The notes under the pieces are model-generated. The model saw only the letters and a program-made list of their open reading frames with translations. It was not told the origin of the DNA and ran no database searches. A stretch of DNA of 64,000 nt, taken from positions 310,001 to 374,000 of the forward strand of contig CAVUOB010000018.1 in assembly GCA_963743035.1 (NCBI GenBank), given 5' to 3'. Of the stretch, positions 36,218 through 44,477 are shown one piece after another (within the stretch, counting starts at the first letter, position 1; each line of letters opens with the position of its first letter). Source of the stretch: PALSA-911 sp963743035. GTDB lineage: Bacteria > Pseudomonadota > Alphaproteobacteria > Acetobacterales > Acetobacteraceae. A program made the translations under genes and the position numbers.

Positions 36218-36880
36218 ATGTTCCGCGGCGGTCTGAACAGCGCCGCGGATCGCCGGCGCGCGTGGACCGACAGCCTGTTCGTCGATCACGCGGTGTTCCG
36301 GCTGCTGTGGGAGAACTTCGCCGAGGTGATCCCCGGGCGGATCTACCGCTGCAACCACCCGACGCCGGCCCGCCTGGCGGCGGCCAAGCGGCGCTTCGGC
36401 ATCCGCACGCTGATCAACCTGCGCGGCCACCGCGAATGCGGCTCCGACGCGCTGTCGCGCGACGCCGCGCAGCGCCTGGGCCTGATCCATATCGACCGCG
36501 CCTTCGAAAGCCGCGGCGCGCCGCATAAGGATCGCATCCTCAACCTGGCGGAAATCGCCAAGACGCTGGTCGAACCGGCGCTGATCCACTGCAAATCCGG
36601 CGCCGACCGCGCGGGGCTGGCGTCGGGCCTGTTCATCCTGATCAACGGCGGAACCTCGGCCGAGGCGCTGGCCCAACTCTCCTGGCGGTTCGGGCATATC
36701 AGCCGCTCCCGCACCGGCATCCTGGACGCGTTCTTCATCCGCTACGCCCAGGAAGCCGAGGGCCGCAAACCCTTCCTCGACTGGGTGCGCGAAGACTACG
36801 ACGAACTCGCGCTCCGCCGAGACTTCACCGCCGGCGGTCTGGCCAGCTTCCTGAACGATCGGGTGCTGGGGAGGGAGTAA
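36218..36880 (+). CDS. Tyrosine/dual-specificity phosphatase-like protein
   Basis: A 220-residue cysteine-phosphatase-fold protein. The P-loop HCKSGADRAG fits CX5R (Cys125, Arg131), and RFGIRTLINLRGH followed by GLIHIDRAFESRGAP resembles the substrate-side loop of the DSP/Siw14-like family. ATG 36218 has GGAG upstream. It is 22 bp after sdhB on the same strand, so it may share the sdh transcript. Substrate (protein phosphotyrosine, inositol phosphate or other) is unknown. Confidence 0.82.
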   Translation: MFRGGLNSAADRRRAWTDSLFVDHAVFRLLWENFAEVIPGRIYRCNHPTPARLAAAKRRFGIRTLINLRGHRECGSDALSRDAAQRLGLIHIDRAFESRGAPHKDRILNLAEIAKTLVEPALIHCKSGADRAGLASGLFILINGGTSAEALAQLSWRFGHISRSRTGILDAFFIRYAQEAEGRKPFLDWVREDYDELALRRDFTAGGLASFLNDRVLGRE

Positions 36881-36882
36881 GT

Positions 36883-36902
36883 AAGGCCAGGGGCGCTGCC
36901 CC
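36883..36902 (+). repeat. Nested inverted-repeat element, copy C, left fragment
   Basis: The first 20 bp of copy C (AAGGCCAGGGGCGCTGCCCC) end abruptly at the left boundary of the IS element. The element resumes at 38224 on the other side, so one repeat copy was split by the insertion. Confidence 0.85.
36890..36902. other. Target-site duplication, left copy
   Basis: GGGGCGCTGCCCC, identical to 38224-38236. The duplicated sequence is itself a near-perfect palindrome (GGGGC-GCT-GCCCC). Confidence 0.88.
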
Positions 36903-38223
36903 ATAAGCGCGAACTTACCGGGTTATTCTCAGGTCTGCGCATTGTAGGGTTCTCTGCCTTGGCGCCTCGGCCAGTGTGTGGCGCATGGCGTTGGTGGCCT
37001 GCCTGGTTCGCTTTCTTGGGGTTGGCAATATGGCCCTGACGAGGGTGCGATGGGCGATCTGCCAGGCGCGCCAGATGGACATTCGCCGGCAGCGGACGGC
37101 GGCCAGCTTAGGGGGGAAACCGACAATCTCGCTGGCGATTTCGTCGGTCAATACAGCGACGATCAGTTGGGCCAGCAGCCAGGTCCGCGCCAGCGCGGGG
37201 TCCATCGCCGGCAGCCTGTCCAGGCCGCCCAGCGTCTTGAGCCGCTTGAAACCAAGCTCGATCTGCCAGCGGTTGCGATACATCTCGATGATGCGCTCCG
37301 CCGGCTGGGCCTGGGCCGATAGCGAGGTCGCCAGGATCAGATAGCCGGCGGCCGTAGTGGTGCGTGCGTCGAGCTTGTGGCCGCTCTTGCCCGCCTTGCG
37401 GGCCATCCGCTTGCGCTGCCGCTCGGCGTGTTCGGCCGGCATGGCCTGGATCACCAGCCGCAGCGGGGCGTCCACGCCTTTGAGGTAGACCGGATGCTCG
37501 GCCACGCCAGAGGATTGCGGTAGAAGCTGCAACAGGTCGATGCGCTGCCCCGTCGCGTCGAGCAGTCGCAAGGCGTTCCAGCCAATCCGGGTGATGAAGT
37601 CGGCCTTGGCCGCCAGCACCGCCGAGAAGTCGCGCACCCGCGCATAGCCGCGGTCCTGGATCACGGTTTGACCGGCTTGGATCTGCGTCCGGTCCACCCG
37701 TTCGGCGAGCTTGCCTTGGGTGAGAACCAGGTCGGCAAAGCAGCTCCGCCCGGGATCAAAGCGGGCATGCAGCCGCCAGTCGCTACCGGTGCTGCCCGGC
37801 GCGCAAACCACCGAGCCATCCACCAGCGCCAGGTTCAGCGCCGCTTCGCCGCAGGCCAGGCCTCGCCGCTGCTCCAGCAGACGCTGCCACAGATGCTCCA
37901 GCCAGTCGCCCATCTTGCGCAAACGCCCGAGCACACCCTTGTCGCTCAGCGCCACGATCGCCCCATCGCCGGCCATCGCCGCCGTCGTGCGCAACGACAA
38001 ATGGCCGGGTCCATACATCAACGCCAAGCGAAGAAGGTCCTCCGCACGGCGCACCTTTCGCACCCGCTGCAAGGCACCGAATGAGCGCGCGGTCGTCTCC
38101 AGATCGGCAACTTCGCTCAGACGCGAGACAATCGACGACCATTGGCCGTCTTCAAGGGAGCGTTCCATTCACCTTACGAATCACCCTCAATCGAGCCGAC
38201 GCAAGCCTTAGATTTGCGCCTAT
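36903..38223 (-). mobile_element. IS4-family insertion sequence with 13-bp target duplication
   Basis: A 1321-bp element. Its ends form an imperfect inverted repeat: ATAAGCGCGAACTTA at 36903 and ATAGGCGCAAATCTA as the complement of the 38223 end (11 of 15 match). GGGGCGCTGCCCC is present on both sides (36890-36902 and 38224-38236), a clean 13-bp direct duplication consistent with the long duplications of IS4-type elements. It holds one transposase gene. The insertion falls inside the first hairpin of repeat copy C. Confidence 0.9.
36915..38168 (-). CDS. IS4-family transposase
   Basis: DDE transposase of 417 residues. Catalytic residues can be placed: Asp117 in LALVDGSVVC, Asp172 in VIQDRGYARVRDF, and Glu304 in YRNRWQIELGFKRLK. 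The last block fits the IS4 signature Y-(2)-R-(3)-E-(6)-K exactly (Tyr297, Arg300, Glu304, Lys311). The frame is uninterrupted and almost fills the element, so it may still be active. ATG 38168 lies 55 bp inside the right end. Confidence 0.93.
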   Translation of the reverse strand: MERSLEDGQWSSIVSRLSEVADLETTARSFGALQRVRKVRRAEDLLRLALMYGPGHLSLRTTAAMAGDGAIVALSDKGVLGRLRKMGDWLEHLWQRLLEQRRGLACGEAALNLALVDGSVVCAPGSTGSDWRLHARFDPGRSCFADLVLTQGKLAERVDRTQIQAGQTVIQDRGYARVRDFSAVLAAKADFITRIGWNALRLLDATGQRIDLLQLLPQSSGVAEHPVYLKGVDAPLRLVIQAMPAEHAERQRKRMARKAGKSGHKLDARTTTAAGYLILATSLSAQAQPAERIIEMYRNRWQIELGFKRLKTLGGLDRLPAMDPALARTWLLAQLIVAVLTDEIASEIVGFPPKLAAVRCRRMSIWRAWQIAHRTLVRAILPTPRKRTRQATNAMRHTLAEAPRQRTLQCADLRITR

Positions 38224-38420
38224 GGGGCGCTGCCCCTGGACCCCGCTAGGGGATGGTCATCCCCTAGGACCCCTCAGACGGGTTTGTCGAAGAGGGGGCA
38301 TGCCTGTGCCGTTGCAACCGTTCCGTCACTTCAGCCCCCTCTTCGACAAACCCACCCGAGGGATGCAAGGGACGACTGTCCCTTGCTGGGGGTCCAGGGG
38401 GCAAAGCCCCCTGGCCTTCC
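38224..38420 (+). repeat. Nested inverted-repeat element, copy C, right part
   Basis: The remainder of copy C, beginning with the duplicated 13 bp. It has the hairpin around CTAGGGGATGGTCATCCCCTAG, core arm GGGTTTGTCGAAGAGGGGGCA (from 38280), its complement CCCCCTCTTCGACAAACCC, and the end CAGGGGGCAAAGCCCCCTGGCCTT. With the IS removed it matches copy A in order and orientation. It directly precedes the end of cobT. Confidence 0.88.
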
Positions 38421-38425
38421 TTACC

Positions 38426-40309
38426 TCACATCACCAGCGCCGACCGTTCGGCCGCTTCGCGGCCCCAGGCGGCCATGGCGTCTTCGTCGAACAGTTCGGT
38501 GAGTTTCTTCATCATCGTGCCGCCGAGTTCCTCGGCGTCCACGATGGTGACCGCGCGGCGGTAGTAGCGGGTTACGTCGTGACCGATGCCGATGGCGATC
38601 AGTTCGACGATGTCGCGGTTCTCGATGTCGCGGATGACCTCGCGCAGGTGTTTTTCCAGGTAGTTGCCGGGGTTGACTGACAGCGTGCTGTCATCCACCG
38701 GCGCGCCGTCGCTGATCACCATCAGGATGCGGCGGTGTTCGGCCCGGCCGAGCAGGCGGCGATAGGCCCAGAGCAGCGCTTCGCCGTCGATGTTTTCCTT
38801 CAGCAGGCCCTCGCGCAGCATCAGGCCAAGGTTCTTGCGCGCGCGCCGCCAGGGCGCGTCGGCGGCCTTGTAGACGATGTGGCGCAAATCGTTCAGCCGG
38901 CCGGGATTGCGGGCCTTGCCTTCCTGCACCCATTTCTCCCGCGACTGGCCGCCCTTCCAGGCCCGGGTGGTGAAGCCGAGCACTTCCACCTTCACCGCGC
39001 AGCGTTCCAGCGTGCGGGCAAGGATATCGCCGCACATTGCCGCGACCGTGATCGGGCGGCCGCGCATGGAGCCGGAATTGTCGATCAGCAGCGTGACCAC
39101 GGTATCGCGGAAATCGGTGTCGAGTTCGCGCTTGTAGGACAGCGCCAGCATCGGGTTGATGACGATGCGCGACAGGCGCCCGGCATCGAGGATGCCTTCC
39201 TCCAGGTCGAATTCCCAGGCCCGGGTCTGCTGCGCCATCAGCTTGCGCTGCAGGCGGTTGGCGAGCTTGGAGATCACGCCCTGCAGATGCTGCAGCTGCT
39301 GGTCGAGCTGCTGGCGGAGCCGGGTGAGTTCGTCGGCGTCGCAGAGGTCCTCGGCGTCCACCTCCTCGTCGAACTGGCGGGTATAAGCGCGGTAGCCGGC
39401 CTCGCTGTCGGCGGCGTTGCGGTCGCGGCGCTGCTGCGGGCCGCCCGGGCGGTCGTCGCCCTCGGCCGCGGCGGCGTCTTCCTCGGCGTCCTCGGCGCCG
39501 TCATCGTCGGCGGCCTCGCCTTCCATTTCGTCGGGCTGGGCGCCGAGCATGGATTCGGCATCGGATTCCGACTGCCCCTCGCCGTCCTGGGAGTTGTCCT
39601 GCTGGCCCGACTGCTCGGCGCCGTCCTCGCCGTCCTCGTTGTTGTCGTCCGGCTCGGCATCGGCTTCCGCTTCCGCCAGGTCCAGCGCTGCCAGCAGCTT
39701 GCGCGCCGCGCGGGTGAAGGCGCGTTGGTCGTCCTGGGTGCTGTTCAGTTCCGTCAGGGCGGCCTCGGCCTCGGGCGTCAGGGCGTCGCGCCACAGATCC
39801 AGCACGCGCTTTGCCGGCGCCGGCGGCGGTTCGCCGGACATGCGTTCGCGCGCCAGCAAGGCCAGCGCCGCGGCGACCGGGAGCTGGTCCTTCCGCGTCA
39901 TGCGGTCGTAGCCCTCGGCCTCGCATTCCTCGGTCAGCTTGGCGCGGAGATTGGCGGACACGCCGGACATGTGGCGCGCGCCGATGGTCTCCACCCGCGC
40001 CTGCTCGATGGCGTCGTAGGCGTCCTTCGCCTCCCGCTTGCCGGGCATGCGCGCCTGGTGCACCGCGTCGTCGTGATGGCGCAGGCGCAGCGCCAGCGCG
40101 TCGGCGGAGCCGCGCAGCTTGGCCATTTCGGCGGCCGGCAGCGCGCGCGTCGGCAGCGGCAGGCGGGCCCGCTTGCCGGCGATGCCGGACGGACCGGGCT
40201 GGAAGGCCACCTGCACGTCGGCAACCTCGGCGATCGCGCGTAGCGCGCCCGCGGTTGCGCGCTTGAATTCCTCGGCGCGCGAGTTCTCTTTGTTGCCGGA
40301 GCCGCTCAT
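38426..40309 (-). CDS. cobT: Cobaltochelatase subunit CobT
   Basis: Subunit of the aerobic, ATP-dependent cobalt chelatase CobNST of adenosylcobalamin synthesis. 627 residues: N-terminal domain (EEFKRATAGALRAIAEVADVQVAF), a long acidic region at about 215-290 (DAEPDDNNEDGEDGAEQSGQQ), and a C-terminal von Willebrand A domain with the metal-site LLIDNSGSMRGRP and ISDGAPVDDSTLSVNPGNYLEKHLR. Domain order and length are standard for CobT. It follows cobS by 15 bp. Confidence 0.95.
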   Translation of the reverse strand: MSGSGNKENSRAEEFKRATAGALRAIAEVADVQVAFQPGPSGIAGKRARLPLPTRALPAAEMAKLRGSADALALRLRHHDDAVHQARMPGKREAKDAYDAIEQARVETIGARHMSGVSANLRAKLTEECEAEGYDRMTRKDQLPVAAALALLARERMSGEPPPAPAKRVLDLWRDALTPEAEAALTELNSTQDDQRAFTRAARKLLAALDLAEAEADAEPDDNNEDGEDGAEQSGQQDNSQDGEGQSESDAESMLGAQPDEMEGEAADDDGAEDAEEDAAAAEGDDRPGGPQQRRDRNAADSEAGYRAYTRQFDEEVDAEDLCDADELTRLRQQLDQQLQHLQGVISKLANRLQRKLMAQQTRAWEFDLEEGILDAGRLSRIVINPMLALSYKRELDTDFRDTVVTLLIDNSGSMRGRPITVAAMCGDILARTLERCAVKVEVLGFTTRAWKGGQSREKWVQEGKARNPGRLNDLRHIVYKAADAPWRRARKNLGLMLREGLLKENIDGEALLWAYRRLLGRAEHRRILMVISDGAPVDDSTLSVNPGNYLEKHLREVIRDIENRDIVELIAIGIGHDVTRYYRRAVTIVDAEELGGTMMKKLTELFDEDAMAAWGREAAERSALVM

Positions 40310-40324
40310 TTTATCCCCCGCAGC

Positions 40325-41329
40325 CTACTTGCGCATGAACGCCCCGGTGGGGATGTCCTCGTTGAAGCAGCGCTGGAAGTATTCCGCCACCGTGGTCCGC
40401 TCCGCCTCGTCGCATTTGTTCAGGAAGCTGACCCGGAAGGCGAAGCCGACATTGCCAAAGATGCGCGCGTTCTCGGCCCAGGTGATCACCGTGCGCGGTG
40501 ACATGACGGTGGAGATATCGCCGTTGATGAAGCCGGCGCGGGTCAGGTCGGCGAGCGCGACCATACTTTCCACCTGCTTCTTCATCGCCTGGTCCTTGGG
40601 GTCGATCCCGAGCTTGGCGGTGACGATCGCGGATTCTGCCCCATGCTCCAGGTAGTTCAGCGTGGCGACGATGTTCCAGCGGTCCATCTGGCCCTGATTG
40701 ATCTGCTGGGTGCCGTGATAGAGGCCCGTGGTGTCGCCCAAACCGACCGTGTTGGCGGTGGAGAACAAGCGGAAGGACGGGTGCGGGCGGATGACGCGGT
40801 TCTGGTCGAGCAGGGTAAGCTTGCCCTCGACCTCCAGCACGCGCTGGATCACGAACATCACGTCCGGGCGGCCGGCGTCGTATTCGTCGAACACCAGGGC
40901 GCAGGCATGCTGCAGCGCCCAGGGCAGGATGCCCTCGCGGAATTCGGTGATCTGCTTGCCGTCCTTCAGGACGATCGCGTCCTTGCCGATCAGGTCGATG
41001 CGGCTGATATGGCTGTCGAGGTTCACCCGGATGCAGGGCCAGTTCAGCCGCGAGGCCACCTGTTCGATATGGGTGGATTTGCCGGTGCCGTGATAGCCCT
41101 GGATCATCACCCGTCGGTTATGCGCGAAGCCGGCGAGGATCGCGAGCGTCGTCTCCCGGTCGAACTGATAGGAGGTATCGACATCCGGCACGTGTTCCGT
41201 GCGGATGGAGAAGGCGGGCACCTCCATATCCACATCGAGGCCGAAGGTCTCGCGGACCTTCACCTTGGTGTCGGGCAGGTTGATCGCGGAGGTTGGCCGC
41301 GCTTCGGCGATAGCTGTGACGGTGTTCAT
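40325..41329 (-). CDS. cobS: Cobaltochelatase subunit CobS
   Basis: AAA+ ATPase partner of CobT, MoxR-like. 334 residues: Walker A QGYHGTGKSTHIEQVA (78-86), Walker B ACALVFDEYDAGRPDVMFVIQRVLE, and sensor-type FRLFSTANTVGLGDTTGLYHGTQQINQGQMDRWNIV, which is diagnostic for CobS. The large subunit CobN is not in this window. Confidence 0.96.
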   Translation of the reverse strand: MNTVTAIAEARPTSAINLPDTKVKVRETFGLDVDMEVPAFSIRTEHVPDVDTSYQFDRETTLAILAGFAHNRRVMIQGYHGTGKSTHIEQVASRLNWPCIRVNLDSHISRIDLIGKDAIVLKDGKQITEFREGILPWALQHACALVFDEYDAGRPDVMFVIQRVLEVEGKLTLLDQNRVIRPHPSFRLFSTANTVGLGDTTGLYHGTQQINQGQMDRWNIVATLNYLEHGAESAIVTAKLGIDPKDQAMKKQVESMVALADLTRAGFINGDISTVMSPRTVITWAENARIFGNVGFAFRVSFLNKCDEAERTTVAEYFQRCFNEDIPTGAFMRK

Positions 41330-41441
41330 AAGCCAGCGTGTCCTGTGTGTTCCGTGAAAAATCTAACCACGCCCGCGCCGAGAGCGAAAGGGCTGCCGAT
41401 CCTCGGCAGAACGGACCAGGGGACGAGGCGGGACAATTCGT

Positions 41442-42044
41442 CTATCCGGTCGCTTGCAGCCGCGGCTCCGCTGCCAGTTTCGTGCGCACCGCCGCATAGG
41501 CAAGGTTGATGGTCTTCAGTCGCTCTTCCGCGGCCTTGTCGCCGCCGTTGGCGTCCGGGTGGTGGCGCTTGGCCAGCTCCTTGTAGCGGGTCTTCACCTC
41601 ATCGAGCGTGGTCGGCCAAGTCAGTCCGAGCGTGGCCATGGGCTCGCGCAGTTCCGTCGGCGTCTGTTCCGCCGCGCCGCGTGCGCGGCCCGGGCCCTGG
41701 TTGACGCCGCCGGCGGCCAAGATGTGCAGCGGATCGCGGAGCGCCTCCTGTTCCCAGTTATGCGCCGACCCGATGCGCCCGAGCGGCCAGCTCGGCCGCT
41801 GCCAGGACGTGTCGGCGCGCAGCTGGGCCTCGATCTGGCCCGGCGTCATGCCCTTGTAGAAATCCCAGGACGCATTGTAGGCGCGTACGTGCTCCAGACA
41901 GAACCACCAATAATCGGTCAGCGCTGTCCGTGATTTGGGCGCGCGATATTCGCCCATGCCGCAGCAGGCGGGCATGTCACAGGTCCGTCCCGGCGCAGCC
42001 GGGTCGGGCGCATAGGCCCTGGGGCGCGCGTTGCGTCGGGTCAT
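41442..42044 (-). CDS. DnaJ-domain protein
   Basis: A 200-residue co-chaperone-like protein with a C-terminal J domain (LGLTWPTTLDEVKTRYKELAKRHHPDANGGDKAAEERLKTINLAYAAVR) containing the HPD triad that stimulates DnaK. The N-terminal part has Cys residues (RTCDMPACCGMGEYRAP, FCLEHVRAYN) that could bind metal. ATG 42044 was chosen; a TTG at 42080 is in frame. Its position between cobS and bolA recurs in alphaproteobacteria. Confidence 0.88.
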   Translation of the reverse strand: MTRRNARPRAYAPDPAAPGRTCDMPACCGMGEYRAPKSRTALTDYWWFCLEHVRAYNASWDFYKGMTPGQIEAQLRADTSWQRPSWPLGRIGSAHNWEQEALRDPLHILAAGGVNQGPGRARGAAEQTPTELREPMATLGLTWPTTLDEVKTRYKELAKRHHPDANGGDKAAEERLKTINLAYAAVRTKLAAEPRLQATG

Positions 42045-42194
42045 AGTCAAGTTATGGCCATCCTCCCGTTCGGTTGGCAACAGTGGCGCTCAACAGTGGC
42101 GCTCTGGGAAACACCACCCAGGCAATCAGTGTTCGGGCAGGACCTGTGGCAAACAGGGCTTGGCGCCGCTATCGGGTTGCCCGATATGTGATGC

Positions 42195-42536
42195 ATGCAA
42201 CAGCCCCCCACAAGTCATAGCACCCATCCGCAGGCCAGCCCTTCGGAAACGCATTCGGGCCGCGCCGGCAGGATCGAACGGATCCTGCGCGAGAGGTTCG
42301 CGCCCGGTATCCTGATCGTCGTTGACGACAGCGCCAAGCACGCCGGCCATGCCGGCGCGGCGCCTGGCGGGGAGACGCATTATTCCGTGCTGCTGGTGAG
42401 CGAGGCGTTTACCGGCGTCAATCGCGTGGCCCGTTCGCGCGCCGTGCACGAGCTGCTGGCGGCGGAGTTCGCCGGCGGGCTGCATGCGCTGGCGCTGACC
42501 TTGCGCACGCCGGAAGAGCATAGCCGCATCGGCTGA
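42195..42536 (+). CDS. bolA: BolA-family protein
   Basis: Small protein of 113 residues with the BolA/YrbA fold: RAGRIERILRERFAPGILIVVDDSAKHAGHAGA, THYSVLLVSEAFTGVNRVARSRAVHELLAAEF and GGLHALALTLRTPEEH. The family works with monothiol glutaredoxins in Fe-S cluster trafficking. It is divergent from the DnaJ-type gene and 12 bp upstream of the M20 peptidase. Confidence 0.93.
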   Translation: MQQPPTSHSTHPQASPSETHSGRAGRIERILRERFAPGILIVVDDSAKHAGHAGAAPGGETHYSVLLVSEAFTGVNRVARSRAVHELLAAEFAGGLHALALTLRTPEEHSRIG

Positions 42537-42548
42537 AAGGAAGCCACC

Positions 42549-43991
42549 ATGCCGAGCCGCGAGGGCGCGATCGCGCGCGCCGAGGAATTCTTGGACGATG
42601 GCGGCTTCCGCGCCCGGCTGGCCGAGCTGGTGGCGGTGCCCAGCACCTCCCAGGATCCCGGGCACGAGGCCGATCTCTGGCGGTACCTGCAGGATTTCAT
42701 CGCGCCTTGGCTGCAGCGCATGGGCTTTGCCACCGAAATCCACGCCAACCCGAAGCCCGGCTTCGGCCCGATCCTGACCGCGGAGCGGATCGAGGATCCG
42801 GCACGCCCGACGGTGCTGACCTATGGCCATGGCGACACCGTGCGCGGCCTGGAGGACCAGTGGCGGCCGGGGCTCGATCCCTGGCTGGTGACCGTGGAGG
42901 GCGATCGGTGGTACGGCCGCGGCACCGCCGACAACAAGGGCCAGCACGCGCTGAATTTCTCCGCGCTGGAAGCCGTGCTGGCCGAGCGCGGCGGCCGGCT
43001 CGGGTTCAACCTGAAGCTGGTGCTGGAAACCGCGGAGGAGCGCGGCTCCCTCGGCCTGCGCGAGTTCGTCGCGGCCAACCGGGAAAAACTCGCCGCCGAC
43101 GTGCTGATCGCCAGCGACGGCCCGCGGGTGATGCCGGAGGTGCCGACCATCGCCACCGGCAGCCGCGGCACGTTCCATTTCGACCTGGTGGTGGATCTGC
43201 GGCCGGGCGGCGTGCATTCCGGCCATTGGGGCGGCCTGACCACGGACCCCGCGGTGGTGCTGGCGCACGCGATCGCCGCCATCTGCGACCGGCACGGCAA
43301 GATCCTGGTGCGCGACTGGCTGCCCCAGGGAGGCAAAGTCGGTGGCAGGGCGGCCAGCAATGCCAGCGCCGTCCCGGCGGGCGTGCGCGACGCGCTGGCC
43401 GGCTGCGTGGTGGGCGGCGGCGCGGAATCCGCGACGATCGACCCGGATTGGGGCGAGCCCGGGCTGAGTGCGGCGGAAAAGATCTATGGCTGGACCGGCT
43501 TCATCGTGCTGGCGATGCTGTCCGGCCGGCCGGAGAACCCGGTGAACGCGGTGGCGCCGAACGCGCGGGCGCATTGCCAGATCCGCTACACCATCGACAG
43601 CGACCCCGAGACCTTCACCGACGCGCTGCGCCGGCATCTGGACGCGCAGGGGTTTGCGGAAGTGAAGATCGACGGCGCCTTCGTGCGCATGAACGCCAGC
43701 CGCACCGATCCGGCCGACCCCTGGGTGAAATGGGCGGTGGCGAGCATGCAGAAGACGTTGGCGGGTCAGCGTGTGCAGGTGATCCCGAATGCTTCCGGCG
43801 GCCTGCCCGGCGACGTGTTCATCGACCATCTCGGCGTGCCGCTGATCTGGGTGCCGCACAGCTACAACGGCTGCAAGCAGCATGGTCCGGACGAGCATTT
43901 TCTCATTGGCCCGGCACGCGAGGGCATCGCCGCCTTTGCCGGGCTGTGGTGGGATCTGGGGGAGGCGGGGACGCCGCACGAAAACGCCTGA
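42549..43991 (+). CDS. M20-family metallopeptidase/dipeptidase
   Basis: Zinc-dependent amidohydrolase/peptidase of 480 residues. Metal-site blocks: LTYGHGDTVRG (His, Asp), RGTADNKGQ (bridging Asp), LETAEERGSLG (catalytic Glu pair) and ASDGPR; a dimerisation domain follows (GTFHFDLVVDLRPGGVHSGHWGG), and the last His is in PHSYNGCKQHGPDEHF. The length and order fit the M20 carnosinase/DapE-like group. The substrate is unknown. A 32-bp palindrome follows its stop by 15 bp. Confidence 0.9.
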   Translation: MPSREGAIARAEEFLDDGGFRARLAELVAVPSTSQDPGHEADLWRYLQDFIAPWLQRMGFATEIHANPKPGFGPILTAERIEDPARPTVLTYGHGDTVRGLEDQWRPGLDPWLVTVEGDRWYGRGTADNKGQHALNFSALEAVLAERGGRLGFNLKLVLETAEERGSLGLREFVAANREKLAADVLIASDGPRVMPEVPTIATGSRGTFHFDLVVDLRPGGVHSGHWGGLTTDPAVVLAHAIAAICDRHGKILVRDWLPQGGKVGGRAASNASAVPAGVRDALAGCVVGGGAESATIDPDWGEPGLSAAEKIYGWTGFIVLAMLSGRPENPVNAVAPNARAHCQIRYTIDSDPETFTDALRRHLDAQGFAEVKIDGAFVRMNASRTDPADPWVKWAVASMQKTLAGQRVQVIPNASGGLPGDVFIDHLGVPLIWVPHSYNGCKQHGPDEHFLIGPAREGIAAFAGLWWDLGEAGTPHENA

Positions 43992-44006
43992 TCGGTGGAT
44001 CCTGAG

Positions 44007-44038
44007 CCGACTGGATTGATCCGGATCAATCCAGTCGG
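44007..44038. repeat. Perfect 32-bp palindrome
   Basis: CCGACTGGATTGATCC followed directly by its exact reverse complement, no spacer, ending at 44038. It lies between the M20 gene and the next gene on the same strand. There is no T-run after it, so it may be a protein-binding site or a hairpin in the M20 mRNA, not a typical intrinsic terminator. Confidence 0.8.
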
Positions 44039-44138
44039 AGCCGCGATGCCTTAGCTATCGGACCTGGCACCTGCCCCGGGTGTCCGGAGGGTCCGGCAGA
44101 TGGCCTTGCATCGCAAAATGGTAACAGAGGAAACCTTC

Positions 44139-44477
44139 ATGGCTGCGCTGGCGCGGGCGGAGACTTCCGCGTTGCTGCCGGTGCTGGCGCTTTTGTTCGC
44201 GGTGCCCCTGAGCATGCTGTTCGGGCCGTTGGTGGTGCTTCTTGCCGCACCGCTGGTCGTCTTCCTGGTGGATGTGATCGAATCTCAGGCCGTCAGGCGG
44301 GCGCTGGGCAGGCCCGCCTCCCCGCCGGACGCTCCCGCGCCAACTTCCCGCCGCCCCCGTCCGTCAGTGGAACCGGCGGCAACACGCATCTGGCGCCGGA
44401 ATCGTCACTGTGCGACGATCGAAACAAGGCAGCACTCTGCGTGGATGGATGTTTTCAAAAGGGGTCCGATGTCGTGA
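44139..44477 (+). CDS. Small membrane hypothetical protein
   Basis: Not recognised. 112 residues from ATG 44139 (AGAGGA at ideal spacing; an in-frame ATG is at 44100). A long hydrophobic stretch LLPVLALLFAVPLSMLFGPLVVLLAAPLVVFLVDVI suggests one hairpin or two helices, followed by a basic Pro/Arg-rich cytoplasmic tail. The stop overlaps the next start (GTGA, 44474-44477), so the two genes are probably translated together. Confidence 0.6.
   Translation: MAALARAETSALLPVLALLFAVPLSMLFGPLVVLLAAPLVVFLVDVIESQAVRRALGRPASPPDAPAPTSRRPRPSVEPAATRIWRRNRHCATIETRQHSAWMDVFKRGPMS

Noticed and set aside
36915..38168. IS element as an ancient domesticated gene
   Set aside because: A clean 13-bp target duplication, matching ends and intact catalytic residues argue for a recent ordinary insertion.
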